DNA of 64,000 bases, from contig NZ_CP133262.1 of the NCBI RefSeq assembly GCF_030915405.1, forward strand, positions 1,302,001 to 1,366,000, written 5' to 3'. Position 1 is the stretch's first letter. Every line of letters starts with the position of its first letter. The position numbers were made by a program, and so were the translations under genes. Under the pieces are notes generated by a model. It ran no database searches and had not been told where the DNA came from. It saw only the letters and a list, made by a program, of their open reading frames with translations. Of the stretch, positions 1 through 8,455 are shown piece by piece. This DNA comes from Neobacillus nitrireducens (lineage in GTDB: Bacteria; Bacillota; Bacilli; Bacillales; Cytobacillaceae).

Positions 1-36
1 TTATATTTTTATTTTGGTCTTACAAACATCTGTTTA

Positions 37-1251
37 TTATAATGCAACAGACATTTTTAAATGACCTTGAACCGGTATTCGATTAACGACTTCCTTTCCG
101 ATTTCAATCGAAGCTGTTGCTGCAGGAGAAGGAGCATTACATACGTGAACACTGCTCTTCCCCAGAATAATATGGAAGTCATCAACCATGACCCCATCAT
201 TTTTCAAAGCTTGTGCACGCACTCCCGCTGGAGCAGGAACTAAATCATCTGCTTGAATTTCAGGAATTAATTGCTGAAGGCTTTCAACAAATTTTGCTTT
301 GCTTACAGAACGAACCATTTCATCAAGGCCCTCTTTCATAAATCCACTTGCAAGCTTCCAAAAGCCTGGATACCCCATTACTTCTGCAAAATCCTTTAGA
401 TTGAAATCTGTCTTTTTGTAACCTTCGCGTTTAAAACTTAAGACTGCATTCGGCCCTGCATCTATTTCTCCGCTAATCATTCGTGTAAAGTGAACACCAA
501 GGAATGGAAACTTAGGATTAGGGACCGGATAGATTAAGTGCTTAACAAGGTATCTTTTTTCTGGTTTTAATTTAAAATATTCGCCGCGAAAAGGCACAAT
601 TTTCATATCTGTTTGGTATCCAGCAGCTTTTGCTACACGATCACTATGTAGACCTGCACAGTTGATAACTAGACGGGCTTTATACGTTTTTATATTCGTT
701 TCAATCAACACTTCGCCTTTATTCTCATTTATTTTTTCCACTTTCGTTCCTAGCTTGATTTCACCTCCATGTTGCAAAATAATTTCGGAGAATTTTTCGC
801 TCACTTGACGATAATTAACTATTCCTGCCATCGGGACACGAATCGCCCCCAACCCATTGACATGAGGTTCAATTTCCTTTAATTCTCCTTTGCTGATCTT
901 TTGAATGGCCAATTCATTTTCAAGACCACGTGAAAATAAGTTCTCAAGATGCGGCAATTCTTCTTGCTTAGTGGCTACAATTACTTTACCGCAGATATCA
1001 TGTTCTATATCATGCTTTCGGCAAAATTCTATCATCGAACGGCTTCCCGCTTTAGCAAAACGCGCTTTAAAACTCCCCGGCTTATAATAAATCCCAGAAT
1101 GGATAACACCGCTGTTATGGCCTGTCTGATGATCCGCTACCACATTTTCCTTCTCTAGCACTAAAACTTTCGCATCCGGATAACGTTCATAAAGTGCCAT
1201 TCCCGTTGACAATCCCACAATTCCCCCACCGATTATCGCAAAATCATACAT
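37..1251 (-). CDS. lhgO: L-2-hydroxyglutarate oxidase LhgO
   Basis: FAD-dependent oxidase/dehydrogenase of 404 residues that converts L-2-hydroxyglutarate to 2-oxoglutarate, feeding electrons to the membrane quinone pool in known homologs. The N-terminus carries the dinucleotide-binding motif IIGGGIVGLS (residues 6-15), and HNSGVIHSGIYYKPGS near residue 45 is typical of the DAO-fold LhgO/YgaF group. A GAGGAG ribosome site lies just upstream of the ATG. It is the last visible gene of gabT-gabD-gabP-lhgO, separated from gabP by a terminator-like hairpin. In Escherichia coli lhgO sits with csiD and gabDTP in glutarate catabolism; no csiD is visible here. The family call is secure; the physiological substrate is inferred. 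Confidence 0.9.
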   Translation of the reverse strand: MYDFAIIGGGIVGLSTGMALYERYPDAKVLVLEKENVVADHQTGHNSGVIHSGIYYKPGSFKARFAKAGSRSMIEFCRKHDIEHDICGKVIVATKQEELPHLENLFSRGLENELAIQKISKGELKEIEPHVNGLGAIRVPMAGIVNYRQVSEKFSEIILQHGGEIKLGTKVEKINENKGEVLIETNIKTYKARLVINCAGLHSDRVAKAAGYQTDMKIVPFRGEYFKLKPEKRYLVKHLIYPVPNPKFPFLGVHFTRMISGEIDAGPNAVLSFKREGYKKTDFNLKDFAEVMGYPGFWKLASGFMKEGLDEMVRSVSKAKFVESLQQLIPEIQADDLVPAPAGVRAQALKNDGVMVDDFHIILGKSSVHVCNAPSPAATASIEIGKEVVNRIPVQGHLKMSVAL

Positions 1252-1295
1252 ACTTTTCTCCTCAATTGTTGATTATTTTTTCTCTTTTCAAGACT

Positions 1296-1340
1296 TTTAA
1301 AAATAGCTTTTCCATCTGAGTGTATAGCAGATAGAAAAGC
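1296..1340 (-). terminator. Terminator-like hairpin between gabP and lhgO
   Basis: On the minus strand two 13-nt arms starting GCTTTTC and ending GAAAAGC pair around a 9-nt loop and are followed by a TATTTTT stretch. It lies after the gabP stop and before lhgO, so it may reduce read-through into lhgO. Confidence 0.55.
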
Positions 1341-1386
1341 CAAATATTCTTCATAACAAATTTAATTAAAATGAACAGGTAATAGG

Positions 1387-2787
1387 CTATTCCCCTGAAG
1401 CTTGAGAAGTTGGTTTCGAGGGAACGGCTGTCTTACCTCTACGCAACATAAAGAAAGTGATAATAACAAATGCTGTAATTGCAAAGGTTGAGATAGTTGC
1501 ATGCGCCAATTCTTTTCCAGCGAAAAACATTGCAACTAATGTGACGATTAAAAGTAAGATGACCGCATAAGATAGATATGGAAATAGCCACATTTTGATC
1601 GGATAGTATTTACCTTTATCACGATTGCGCAAGCGGATATGTGACATGGCAATAATCAAATAGACTAGCAGGCAAATTGCACCTGCAGCATTCGCTATAA
1701 AACCAAATAAATCAATTTTTATATCCAGGAATTTTAAGATTACTGCCAAATACGCAAACAATGTACTAGCCCACACCGCTCGTACTGGTACACCACTTTT
1801 ACTTAATTTCGCAAAATATCTTGGGGCATCTCCTTCTAAGGCAAGAGAAAATAACATCCTTGAATTTGTGTAAAGAGCTGAATTTAAACATGAAAGCACT
1901 GAGGTTAACACAACAATCTGAACGATTGTGCCTGCATAAGGAATGCCAAGCGTGTCAAATATAGATGCGAATGGGTTTTGTAATTTAGCGGCATCAGATG
2001 TTGGAATCAGCATGGAGATAACCAAAATCGACCCGATATAGAAAACTAAAATTCTCCAAACAACACTGTTGATTACTGTATGAACTGCCTTTTTAGGGTT
2101 TTCCGATTCATTGACAGCAATTACGCCAATTTCTGTACCGAAAAAGGCAAACATGATAAATAACATTCCAAGTAAGATAGAGTTAATGCCTTTTGGCATA
2201 AAGCCACCGTGAGCTTCATTTAGAAGATTCGAAAACCCAGGAGATTCAACACCCGGAAAAATCCCTATTATCACCATTGTGCCTAAAACTAGGAAAACAA
2301 TAATAGCTGCTACTTTAATAATCGCAAACCAATATTCAAATTCTCCATAGGATTTAACCGATACTAAGTTTGTAAATGTGAGCAGCAATGTTAGCACTAA
2401 ACTCGTTAGCCATTCAGCGGACATACTTGGAATCAAACTATGCAAAAGATCAGCTCCTACCGAAGCCTCTAACGCTATAATATACATCCAGAAAAAATAA
2501 TACAGCCAACCTATTGAATAACCGGCAGCGGGTCCAAATGCTTCAGTCGCATACGCCTTGAAAGATCCAGGCACTCCTACTCGCACACTTGTCATTTCTC
2601 CCAACATTCTCATTACCAAAACAACTAGAATTCCAGCAGTTAAGTAAGATATTATTACAGCTGGACCATATTTATTAATATCTAGACCACTGCCAATAAA
2701 AAGTCCAGCCCCAATGACACCACCAATTGATATCATTGTAATATGCCTTTGCTTAAGATTACCTTGTAACTTTGTTGGATTCTCCAA
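1387..2787 (-). CDS. gabP: GABA permease-type amino acid transporter (APC family)
   Basis: Twelve-segment amino acid/proton symporter, 466 residues from the preferred start. The N-terminal block ISIGGVIGAGLFIGSG is the signature of the AAT/GabP branch of the APC superfamily, and repeated hydrophobic segments run to about residue 445. The open frame extends to a TTG at 2796, but the AAGGAG site would abut it; the TTG at 2787 lies 8 nt from that site and is the better start. Its place between gabD and lhgO in one direction argues for GABA, or possibly 5-aminovalerate, import. Sequence alone cannot separate GABA from other amino acids. Confidence 0.82.
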   Translation of the reverse strand: MENPTKLQGNLKQRHITMISIGGVIGAGLFIGSGLDINKYGPAVIISYLTAGILVVLVMRMLGEMTSVRVGVPGSFKAYATEAFGPAAGYSIGWLYYFFWMYIIALEASVGADLLHSLIPSMSAEWLTSLVLTLLLTFTNLVSVKSYGEFEYWFAIIKVAAIIVFLVLGTMVIIGIFPGVESPGFSNLLNEAHGGFMPKGINSILLGMLFIMFAFFGTEIGVIAVNESENPKKAVHTVINSVVWRILVFYIGSILVISMLIPTSDAAKLQNPFASIFDTLGIPYAGTIVQIVVLTSVLSCLNSALYTNSRMLFSLALEGDAPRYFAKLSKSGVPVRAVWASTLFAYLAVILKFLDIKIDLFGFIANAAGAICLLVYLIIAMSHIRLRNRDKGKYYPIKMWLFPYLSYAVILLLIVTLVAMFFAGKELAHATISTFAITAFVIITFFMLRRGKTAVPSKPTSQASGE

Positions 2788-3004
2788 ACATACCAACTCC
2801 TTTTAATTGCTAAATTTATTTTCTGAACAGTTTTTATTTACATTAAGAATCATTTTTACTTATCTGGTCTTTAGAAAATATTTTAGTTCATTTAGCTGAT
2901 ATGCCACATTTGATTGTCAGATATATTTGTTTATTTCTATAACTCGAAAATTCAGAAATCTATTGACGCGGACAGGTAAAGATTTTATTCTTCACCTTGC
3001 TGGG

Positions 3005-4462
3005 CTACATTTTTGTGGTAATTGTCACTGTTTTATAAGAAGTAAAAAACTCCATTGCAGCTTGTCCTTGTTCACGGGTCCCGGAGCTGGATTCTTTCAT
3101 TCCACCAAATGGTGCTTGCGGTTCTGCCCCACCTGTTTCTCCATTAATTTGAACAAGACCAACTTCACTGTTTTTAATAAAATGAAAAGCTTTATCAAGA
3201 TTTGTTGTAAAAAGCGAAGCACTTAATCCATAAATAGTATCATTTGCTTTTTCTAGTGCTTCTTCATAATTAGCCACTCTTATTACAGCTAATACGGGTC
3301 CGAAAATTTCCTCTTTAGCAATCGTCATCTCATTTGTCACATTGTCAAAAATAGTCGGTTCAATAAAATAACCACCCTGATAATCCGGACCTTCTAAAGT
3401 TTTTCCGCCATAATAAAGATTCCCCCCTTCTTCTATTCCCTTTTCTATATATGAACAAACTGTTTCATATTGTTTCTTCGAAGCAACTGGTCCCATGGTC
3501 ACAGACTCATTAATCCCATCCCCAACCTTAATATCTTTTACGATTCCCATGATCTTTTCCATAAATAAATCATAGATTGCTTCCTCAACATACACTCTGC
3601 TAGTTGCAGTACATCGCTGCCCTGTCTGTTTCATACATCCCTCCACTGTCAGCTTTGCTGCTAAATCAATGTCCGCATCCTTCAAAACAACCACAGGATT
3701 CTTCCCGCCAAGCTCCAATTGGTATTTTTTATTTTGCGCCACTGCTCGAATACCGATAGCTCTTCCTACTTCGTTAGAACCAGTGAATGTAATGGCAGCA
3801 ACATCCTCATGTTCAACTATGGAGTTTCCAAGAGCACTTCCTCTTCCATTTACTATATTTAAAACTCCTGCTGGTAAACCAGCTTTATCGAAAACCTCCG
3901 CAATCTTCACTGCAGTAATTCCTGCATCCTGAGCAGGCTTCCATACCACGGTATTGCCATATACTAAAGCTGGTGCTATTTTCCAGATAGGTATAGCTAT
4001 CGGAAAATTCCATGGCGAAATCACCGAAACAACACCTACAGGCACTCGAGTGGTATAAAGTGTATTATTAGGATTGGCTGACGGTAGCATTTCCCCTGTT
4101 TTCCTCATGCCCTCTTGTGCAAAATAGCGTAAAATCATCGCCCCTCGCAATACTTCACCTTTTGTTTCTACGATACGTTTGCCCATCTCTTTTGTAGCAA
4201 TTTCAGCAATTTCTTGTATATTTTCTTCGAGAAAATCTGCAGCCTTGCGCAAAATTTCTCCTCTTTCTACTGAAGAGCGTTGTTTCCAGTCAGAAAATGC
4301 TACTTTTGCTTGTTGCACTGCTTCTTTTACCTCTTCAATTGATGAGACTTGAGTAAACCCAATACTTTCAGAAGGTTTGGCAGGATTGAAATGTTCATGT
4401 TTCTCTCCTGTTGACGATTCCGTCCAGCGACCACCAATATAATTTAAATAATTACTCACCAT
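3005..4462 (-). CDS. gabD: Succinate-semialdehyde dehydrogenase (NAD(P)+)
   Basis: Aldehyde dehydrogenase of 485 residues that oxidises succinate semialdehyde to succinate, the second step of GABA breakdown. Family motifs are present: LELGGKNP with the general-base Glu, and GQRCTA with the catalytic Cys near residue 285, plus the Rossmann segment TFTGSNEVG. The frame is open up to 4633, but that extension overlaps gabT; the ATG at 4462 has an AGGGGAG site 6-7 nt upstream and gives the family length. It starts 17 nt after the gabT stop, so the two are co-transcribed. It may also accept glutarate semialdehyde, as related enzymes do. Confidence 0.9.
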   Translation of the reverse strand: MVSNYLNYIGGRWTESSTGEKHEHFNPAKPSESIGFTQVSSIEEVKEAVQQAKVAFSDWKQRSSVERGEILRKAADFLEENIQEIAEIATKEMGKRIVETKGEVLRGAMILRYFAQEGMRKTGEMLPSANPNNTLYTTRVPVGVVSVISPWNFPIAIPIWKIAPALVYGNTVVWKPAQDAGITAVKIAEVFDKAGLPAGVLNIVNGRGSALGNSIVEHEDVAAITFTGSNEVGRAIGIRAVAQNKKYQLELGGKNPVVVLKDADIDLAAKLTVEGCMKQTGQRCTATSRVYVEEAIYDLFMEKIMGIVKDIKVGDGINESVTMGPVASKKQYETVCSYIEKGIEEGGNLYYGGKTLEGPDYQGGYFIEPTIFDNVTNEMTIAKEEIFGPVLAVIRVANYEEALEKANDTIYGLSASLFTTNLDKAFHFIKNSEVGLVQINGETGGAEPQAPFGGMKESSSGTREQGQAAMEFFTSYKTVTITTKM

Positions 4463-4479
4463 TATCTTCTCCCCTATAA

Positions 4480-5826
4480 TCACGACTGTTTTTTCCCCAC
4501 TTCTTGAGCAATGACATTTTCCAAAATAGATAAGCCTTTCTCCAATTGTTCCTCTGTAATTGTCACAGGTGGTAAAAAGCGTAGAACATTTCCATAAATT
4601 CCAGCACTTAAAGAAATTAGTCCTTGCTTCCATGAAGCTTCAACAATAGCCCCCGTCAATGCCTTATTCGGTGTTTTTGTCTCACGGTCTGTGACTAATT
4701 CAAGTGCACACATTGCTCCTAAGCCACGTACTTCACCTACAACTGGGAACATTTCCTGAAACTCACGCAATTTCGCTTGAATTTTTTCGCCAAGCCACGC
4801 GCTTCTTTCTACTAAATTTTCTTCTTCAATAACATTTAATACAGCTAAGCCAGCCGCACATGCTAACGGACTTCCTGCAAAAGTTCCACCTAGTTGTCCT
4901 ACGCCAGGAGCGTTCATTATTTCTTTTTTTCCTGTCACTGCGCTTAAAGGCATGCCTGCAGCCAGGGATTTGGACATCGTGATTAAATCAGGTTCTACGC
5001 CAGAATGTTCAATCGCAAAAAGTTTTCCAGTACGGCAAAAACCCGTTTGAATTTCATCTGCAATGAAAAGAATATTATTTTCTTCACAAATCCGTTTCAG
5101 TCCTTGAACGAAACGAGCTGACGGAACAATAAATCCACCTTCACCTTGTACCGGTTCCATGATAATGGCTCCAATTGCTTCTGGTGAAGCTTCGGATAGG
5201 AAGAAATCTTTAAACTTGTTAAGAATTTGATCATCTATTTGCTCATTTGTCATACTATAATCACTACGGTAATAGTAAGGGTAAGGCATACGATAGGTTT
5301 CGTTTGCGAAAGGACCGAAGCCTTTTTTATATGGTTCAACCTTACTTGTCAAGCTCAATGTTAATAATGTGCGGCCGTGATAAGCTCGGTCAAATGATAC
5401 TACCCCTGATTTCCCAGTATATTTCCTTGCGATTTTAATGGCGTTTTCTACAGCCTCAGATCCGCTATTTACAAACATTGTCTGCTTTTCAAAATTCCCT
5501 GGTGTCACTTCATTTAACTTTTCTGCTAATTCAATATAGCTTTCATAAGGAGCTACATGGAAACAGGTGTGAATAAATTTAGATAATTGGTTCTGAATAG
5601 CTTCAACTACTTTCGGATGATTGTGTCCAATATTTTGAATACCGATTCCTCCGGCAAAATCAATGTATTCTTTTCCATCAACATCTTTAATAATGGCGCC
5701 TTTGGCAGAATCGACATAAATTCCTGTCACATGATATGGACCTCTTGGAACCGCTTTCTCACGCCTTTGCTTTAATTCAGCTGATTTATTAATTTCTACA
5801 TTCGTTACTTCCTTTACATTTACCAT
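4480..5826 (-). CDS. gabT: 4-aminobutyrate aminotransferase
   Basis: Class III PLP aminotransferase of 448 residues that moves the amino group of GABA to 2-oxoglutarate, giving succinate semialdehyde and glutamate. Visible motifs are IFVNSGSEAVENA-like phosphate binding (FVNSGSEAVENAIKIAR), DEIQTGFCRTG with the PLP-contacting Asp, and SKSLAAGMPL with the Schiff-base Lys. The frame is open to 5853, but the ATG at 5826 follows AGGAGGGG by 5 nt and is the clear start. It is first in gabT-gabD-gabP-lhgO and sits 37 nt behind an intrinsic terminator in the leader, so its transcription is probably attenuated. Lysine-derived 5-aminovalerate is a plausible alternative substrate. Confidence 0.9.
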   Translation of the reverse strand: MVNVKEVTNVEINKSAELKQRREKAVPRGPYHVTGIYVDSAKGAIIKDVDGKEYIDFAGGIGIQNIGHNHPKVVEAIQNQLSKFIHTCFHVAPYESYIELAEKLNEVTPGNFEKQTMFVNSGSEAVENAIKIARKYTGKSGVVSFDRAYHGRTLLTLSLTSKVEPYKKGFGPFANETYRMPYPYYYRSDYSMTNEQIDDQILNKFKDFFLSEASPEAIGAIIMEPVQGEGGFIVPSARFVQGLKRICEENNILFIADEIQTGFCRTGKLFAIEHSGVEPDLITMSKSLAAGMPLSAVTGKKEIMNAPGVGQLGGTFAGSPLACAAGLAVLNVIEEENLVERSAWLGEKIQAKLREFQEMFPVVGEVRGLGAMCALELVTDRETKTPNKALTGAIVEASWKQGLISLSAGIYGNVLRFLPPVTITEEQLEKGLSILENVIAQEVGKKQS

Positions 5827-5862
5827 GGTTTCCCCTCCTATTAAATATGACACTTAAACTGC

Positions 5863-5936
5863 AAAAAAAGAACCAGCCACATTAATGAATAGAACACCTA
5901 AAAAAGGTATCTCATTTCATTAATACAACTGGTTTT
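5863..5936 (-). terminator. Intrinsic terminator in the gabT leader
   Basis: Read on the minus strand, the arms AACCAG..TATTAATGAA (5934-5916) and TTCATTAATG..CTGGTT (5889-5871) pair around an inner ACCT/AGGT stem, followed by C and seven Ts (5869-5863). It ends 37 nt before the gabT ATG. No gene is being closed here, so it most likely works as an attenuator. Confidence 0.75.
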
Positions 5937-6051
5937 TAATCTAAGTTTTGCTTCGTTTCTCAACAAAGTCAATTAGATTTGGCAGTTACTTTTTGAATTT
6001 CCCAAAACTTACTTTACTCATAATTAAAGAAATATAAACTACAATATTATG
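5925..6051 (-). promoter_or_regulatory. Structured 5' leader of gabT, candidate riboswitch-type attenuator
   Basis: Downstream of the sigma-A promoter the RNA can form an outer helix GUAACUG (5989-5983) with CAGUUGU (5931-5925), an inner helix AAUCUAA (5979-5973) with UUAGAUU (5944-5938), and an apical helix CUUUGUU-GAGA-AACGAAG (5968-5951) closed by a GNRA-type loop. The 3' arm of the outer helix overlaps the 5' arm of the terminator at 5863-5936, so the two folds exclude each other. This is the architecture of a transcription-attenuating regulatory RNA. I do not recognise a known riboswitch class. Confidence 0.5.
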
Positions 6052-6057
6052 TTTTTA

Positions 6058-6086
6058 ATTTTACAAACATTCGGAATAGTTGTCAA
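6058..6086 (-). promoter_or_regulatory. Sigma-A promoter for the gab operon
   Basis: On the minus strand TTGACA (6086-6081) is followed after exactly 17 nt by TAAAAT (6063-6058). This near-consensus pair would start transcription near 6051, giving a leader of about 225 nt before gabT. Confidence 0.65.
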
Positions 6087-6126
6087 TAAAATTCTTAGAT
6101 CACCCTATTTTCTCATCTTCAATAGT

Positions 6127-6186
6127 TTATTTAATTACTTTTGATACGACGGCAAACATAATCTCAAGAAAAATGTTAATAATCAT
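6127..6186 (-). CDS. Possible 19-residue peptide upstream of gabT
   Basis: A very strong ribosome site (GGAGGAG) stands 4-5 nt before an ATG that opens a 19-codon frame encoding a hydrophobic peptide (MIINIFLEIMFAVVSKVIK) ending in TAA. It precedes the sigma-A promoter, so it would belong to a longer transcript, perhaps from the Fnr-like box at 6301. The composition is membrane-like. The reading frame is too short to prove coding, and the case rests on the ribosome site. Confidence 0.3.
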   Translation of the reverse strand: MIINIFLEIMFAVVSKVIK

Positions 6187-6300
6187 TATGCTCCTCCTAT
6201 TTTTTTTATAGCAATCCTAATTATGATAAAAGGATGATATCTATTTATTATCAGATTGATTTCAGACCGAATAATCTTATCGTGGTTTAGAATCTATGAC

Positions 6301-6316
6301 CGTGATATCTGTCACA
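6301..6316 (-). promoter_or_regulatory. Fnr-like box upstream of the gab region
   Basis: CGTGA-TATCTG-TCACA matches the Fnr/Crp-type consensus TGTGA-N6-TCACA with one mismatch. On the minus strand TAAGAT (6279-6274) lies 22 nt from the box, the same spacing as at the nos and molybdoenzyme promoters. Confidence 0.4.
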
Positions 6317-6396
6317 ATGAAAATGCTATCAATATGAAGGTTTTAAGACAAAAGAAAAAAGTTGCTCATTGGCAACCTCACTTATACTTCCATTCA

Positions 6397-6533
6397 TTTT
6401 CCTTATTATTTGCATAAAAAAATCCACCTTTCATTCAGAATTTGGTGGATTTGACACACTAGTACAGACAAAATCAGTCGCACTAGTACTATATAATTTC
6501 AGAAAAAAAACTGGTAACTTTTCACTCGTAAAT
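6397..6533 (+). repeat. 137-bp dispersed repeat, left copy
   Basis: Matches 35749-35885 in the same orientation and with the same length. It contains a hairpin with AAATCCACC and GGTGGATTT arms, then CACTAGTAC twice, 24 nt apart (6457 and 6481), and ends in TTTTCACTCGTAAAT. No transposase is attached. It may be the end of a lost insertion sequence or a boundary of the 29-kb block. Confidence 0.8.
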
Positions 6534-6586
6534 ATTGATAAATCAAGTCTACGTGGATATTCTCAAATAGGTAAGTACCGGAGACT

Positions 6587-6715
6587 TTAATTAAGAAAAT
6601 GAATTTGTCTTTCACTAACTCCCAATTCCTTTAGTGATCGATTGATTGCAATCATAAACGGTACTGGACCGCAAAAATAAAAGTCGGCATTTTTAACATG
6701 ATTACAAAAATATGG
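6587..6715 (-). pseudogene. C-terminal scrap of a flavohemoglobin (hmp-like)
   Basis: About 40 codons without a start read NADFYFCGPVPFMIAINRS and continue to a stop after IHFLN. This is the NAD-binding end of nitric oxide dioxygenase Hmp (the usual ending is IHYEFFGP), cut a few residues before the natural end and preceded by an in-frame stop. It cannot encode an enzyme. It suggests that an NO-detoxification gene once stood beside the nos operon. A related ferredoxin-reductase domain is possible but fits less well. Confidence 0.5.
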
Positions 6716-6825
6716 CTAATAATTCACCTTTCGTATATTGTTTTGAGGTTCCACTGATTATTTCCTTCCTGTAATTAAATAGAACAATTCATCACGATCA
6801 ATAAAACTCCCTTTAAATTCATGTG

Positions 6826-6981
6826 TCAACCCTTGCTGTCCGACAATTTAATCTGAATCGGAAATGATTTTCCAGGGGTAAACGTTTTAGGTGTATAAAG
6901 GTTCACATTATACTTTTCAGATCCACAGCTTGCTAGTAGAACTAGCATTAGACTACATATAATAAATAGGAATCTATTCAT
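6826..6981 (-). pseudogene. Truncated lipoprotein gene at the end of the nos operon
   Basis: An ATG 2 nt after the nosF stop, with an AGGAG site inside nosF, opens a 51-codon frame. It has a lipoprotein signal peptide with lipobox LASC (Cys19) followed by YNVNLYTPKTFTPGKSFPIQ, which resembles the start of YtkA/FixH-like extracytoplasmic domains. A TGA then ends it well short of a folded domain. Downstream codons in another frame look like a fusion with unrelated DNA. It was probably an accessory lipoprotein of the nos cluster, in the place where nosL is often found, and is now broken. Confidence 0.6.
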
Positions 6982-6983
6982 AA

Positions 6984-7658
6984 TTATACAACTCCTGTAT
7001 GTGTATAAAAATCTGATAGAAAACGTTTTGCAGTCATTTTCATTACCGTTTGATTCTCGATCAATATAACATGAGTCCCTACTCTTTGGATTTCAGAAAG
7101 ATGATGCGAAGAAAAAATAACAGTTTTCCCCATGTCATTAAATGACTGAATAATATCAATGATTTCTTCCCGACCATATGGGTCGATACCAGAGGTCGGT
7201 TCATCCAAAATAATAAGCTCTGGATCCCCGAGAAAGGCGAGACTTAAGCCAAGCCTTTGTAGCATTCCTTTTGACAGTTCTCTTGCCTTTTTACCTTTGT
7301 GCTTGTCCATCCCGGTTAGTTGCAAAACTTTTTCTATATCATCCAAATGACCTTTTTTCAAAGCAGTGAAAAATTCAATATTTTCAAAGACTGTAAGTTG
7401 AGGGTAAAGTTGAAATTTCTCAGGGAGGTATGATATTTTCTTTATCCATTTCTTAGATTTTTTTACATCATTCTCCATCACTTTGATCGTGCCCGTATAA
7501 CCAGGTAACATTCCAAGAATGGTTTGTAGTAATGTTGATTTACCTGCACCATTTCGACCAGCAATTATACAAACTTCTCCCCTTCCAATCTGGAGGGATA
7601 CATTTTTTAATACCTGAAAATTTTTATGCCACTGATTAACTTCTTCGAGTTCAATCAT
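6984..7658 (-). CDS. nosF: NosF, ABC transporter ATPase for NosZ copper-site maturation
   Basis: Cytoplasmic ABC ATPase of 224 residues. Walker A GRNGAGKST is near residue 34, the ABC signature is LSKGMLQRLGL, and Walker B plus D-loop is LIILDEPTSGIDPYG; SSHHLSE carries the switch His. With NosY and NosD it forms the transporter needed to assemble the CuZ centre of nitrous oxide reductase, probably by moving a sulfur species. Its ATG overlaps the nosY stop by 4 nt, showing translational coupling. The call rests on the neighbourhood as much as the sequence, since the ATPase family itself is broad. Confidence 0.88.
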   Translation of the reverse strand: MIELEEVNQWHKNFQVLKNVSLQIGRGEVCIIAGRNGAGKSTLLQTILGMLPGYTGTIKVMENDVKKSKKWIKKISYLPEKFQLYPQLTVFENIEFFTALKKGHLDDIEKVLQLTGMDKHKGKKARELSKGMLQRLGLSLAFLGDPELIILDEPTSGIDPYGREEIIDIIQSFNDMGKTVIFSSHHLSEIQRVGTHVILIENQTVMKMTAKRFLSDFYTHTGVV

Positions 7659-8455
7659 TCTTTAAAGCCCCCTTTCTTTAATGCAAGCAATCCCAATCCA
7701 TAAGAGATTCCTAGATAAAACAAGAGATTCAAAAATAAAATTAAAGTGGGAGAGTGAAAAGTAACATGGTCAAACATAAGGCTAAAGCTATCCATATCAA
7801 AAACATTAAGTTTAACGTTTAAAAAATAGCGCATCGTATTAATAGGCGAGAGAAAATAAAATATAGAAAATAAAAAGACATCACTTGAATGAATACTCGG
7901 AACGAAGTAGATTAATATTAAATCATAAATAAACAAATAAAAGAGCCAAATAATCAATATATATGAAAGAAGACGGATCCGATTTTCGGTAATAAAACCG
8001 AGGAAGCACCCCAATTGGTTAAAGATCATCGATATAAAAATGATGGATAATAGGAAATATATAAAAGGCATGAATGAAACTTGGACATAGAACTTACTAA
8101 ATAGGGTTATTAATAAATAGGAAATTCCTATAATAGAACCCATAATTACATGGATAGATAAAGATTTTTGCCAAAAAAACTGCATAGGCGAAACGTAACG
8201 CGTCAATAAAATGGGCATAGTTTTTTGCAACTTTTCTTGTTGAATGGAGAATGATGCAATAATCATAGAAAGTAAAGGAATGAAATACATATTTGCTTGA
8301 AATAATGGAACAAACAGTTGAGACAAAGTTATCTCAGAATTATAGCTTATCATCTGGCGAATAATTAAAAGGGAGACACTAAGAATTAAAAATATAGAAG
8401 AACCTACAATTTTACTCCGATACATTTCTTTCCATTCTTTTAACAGAAATAGCAT
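7655..8455 (-). CDS. nosY: NosY, ABC-2 type permease of the nos cluster
   Basis: Polytopic membrane protein of 266 residues with about six hydrophobic segments, of the ABC-2 permease type, lying between nosD and nosF. It forms the membrane part of NosFYD. The frame is open to a TTG at 8461, but the ATG at 8455 sits 10 nt after GGAGG and is preferred. It overlaps the nosD end by 44 nt and the nosF start by 4 nt, so the three are made together. The sequence is weakly conserved, so the assignment comes mainly from context and topology. Confidence 0.82.
   Translation of the reverse strand: MLFLLKEWKEMYRSKIVGSSIFLILSVSLLIIRQMISYNSEITLSQLFVPLFQANMYFIPLLSMIIASFSIQQEKLQKTMPILLTRYVSPMQFFWQKSLSIHVIMGSIIGISYLLITLFSKFYVQVSFMPFIYFLLSIIFISMIFNQLGCFLGFITENRIRLLSYILIIWLFYLFIYDLILIYFVPSIHSSDVFLFSIFYFLSPINTMRYFLNVKLNVFDMDSFSLMFDHVTFHSPTLILFLNLLFYLGISYGLGLLALKKGGFKE

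Noticed and set aside
5863..5882. TGGCTGG...TTTTGC upstream of gabT as a sigma-54 promoter
   Set aside because: GG and GC are separated by 14 nt instead of 10; the sequence is the 3' arm and T-run of the leader terminator.
6397..6533. Complete insertion sequence
   Set aside because: 137 bp with no transposase and no clear terminal inverted repeats; kept as a dispersed repeat only.
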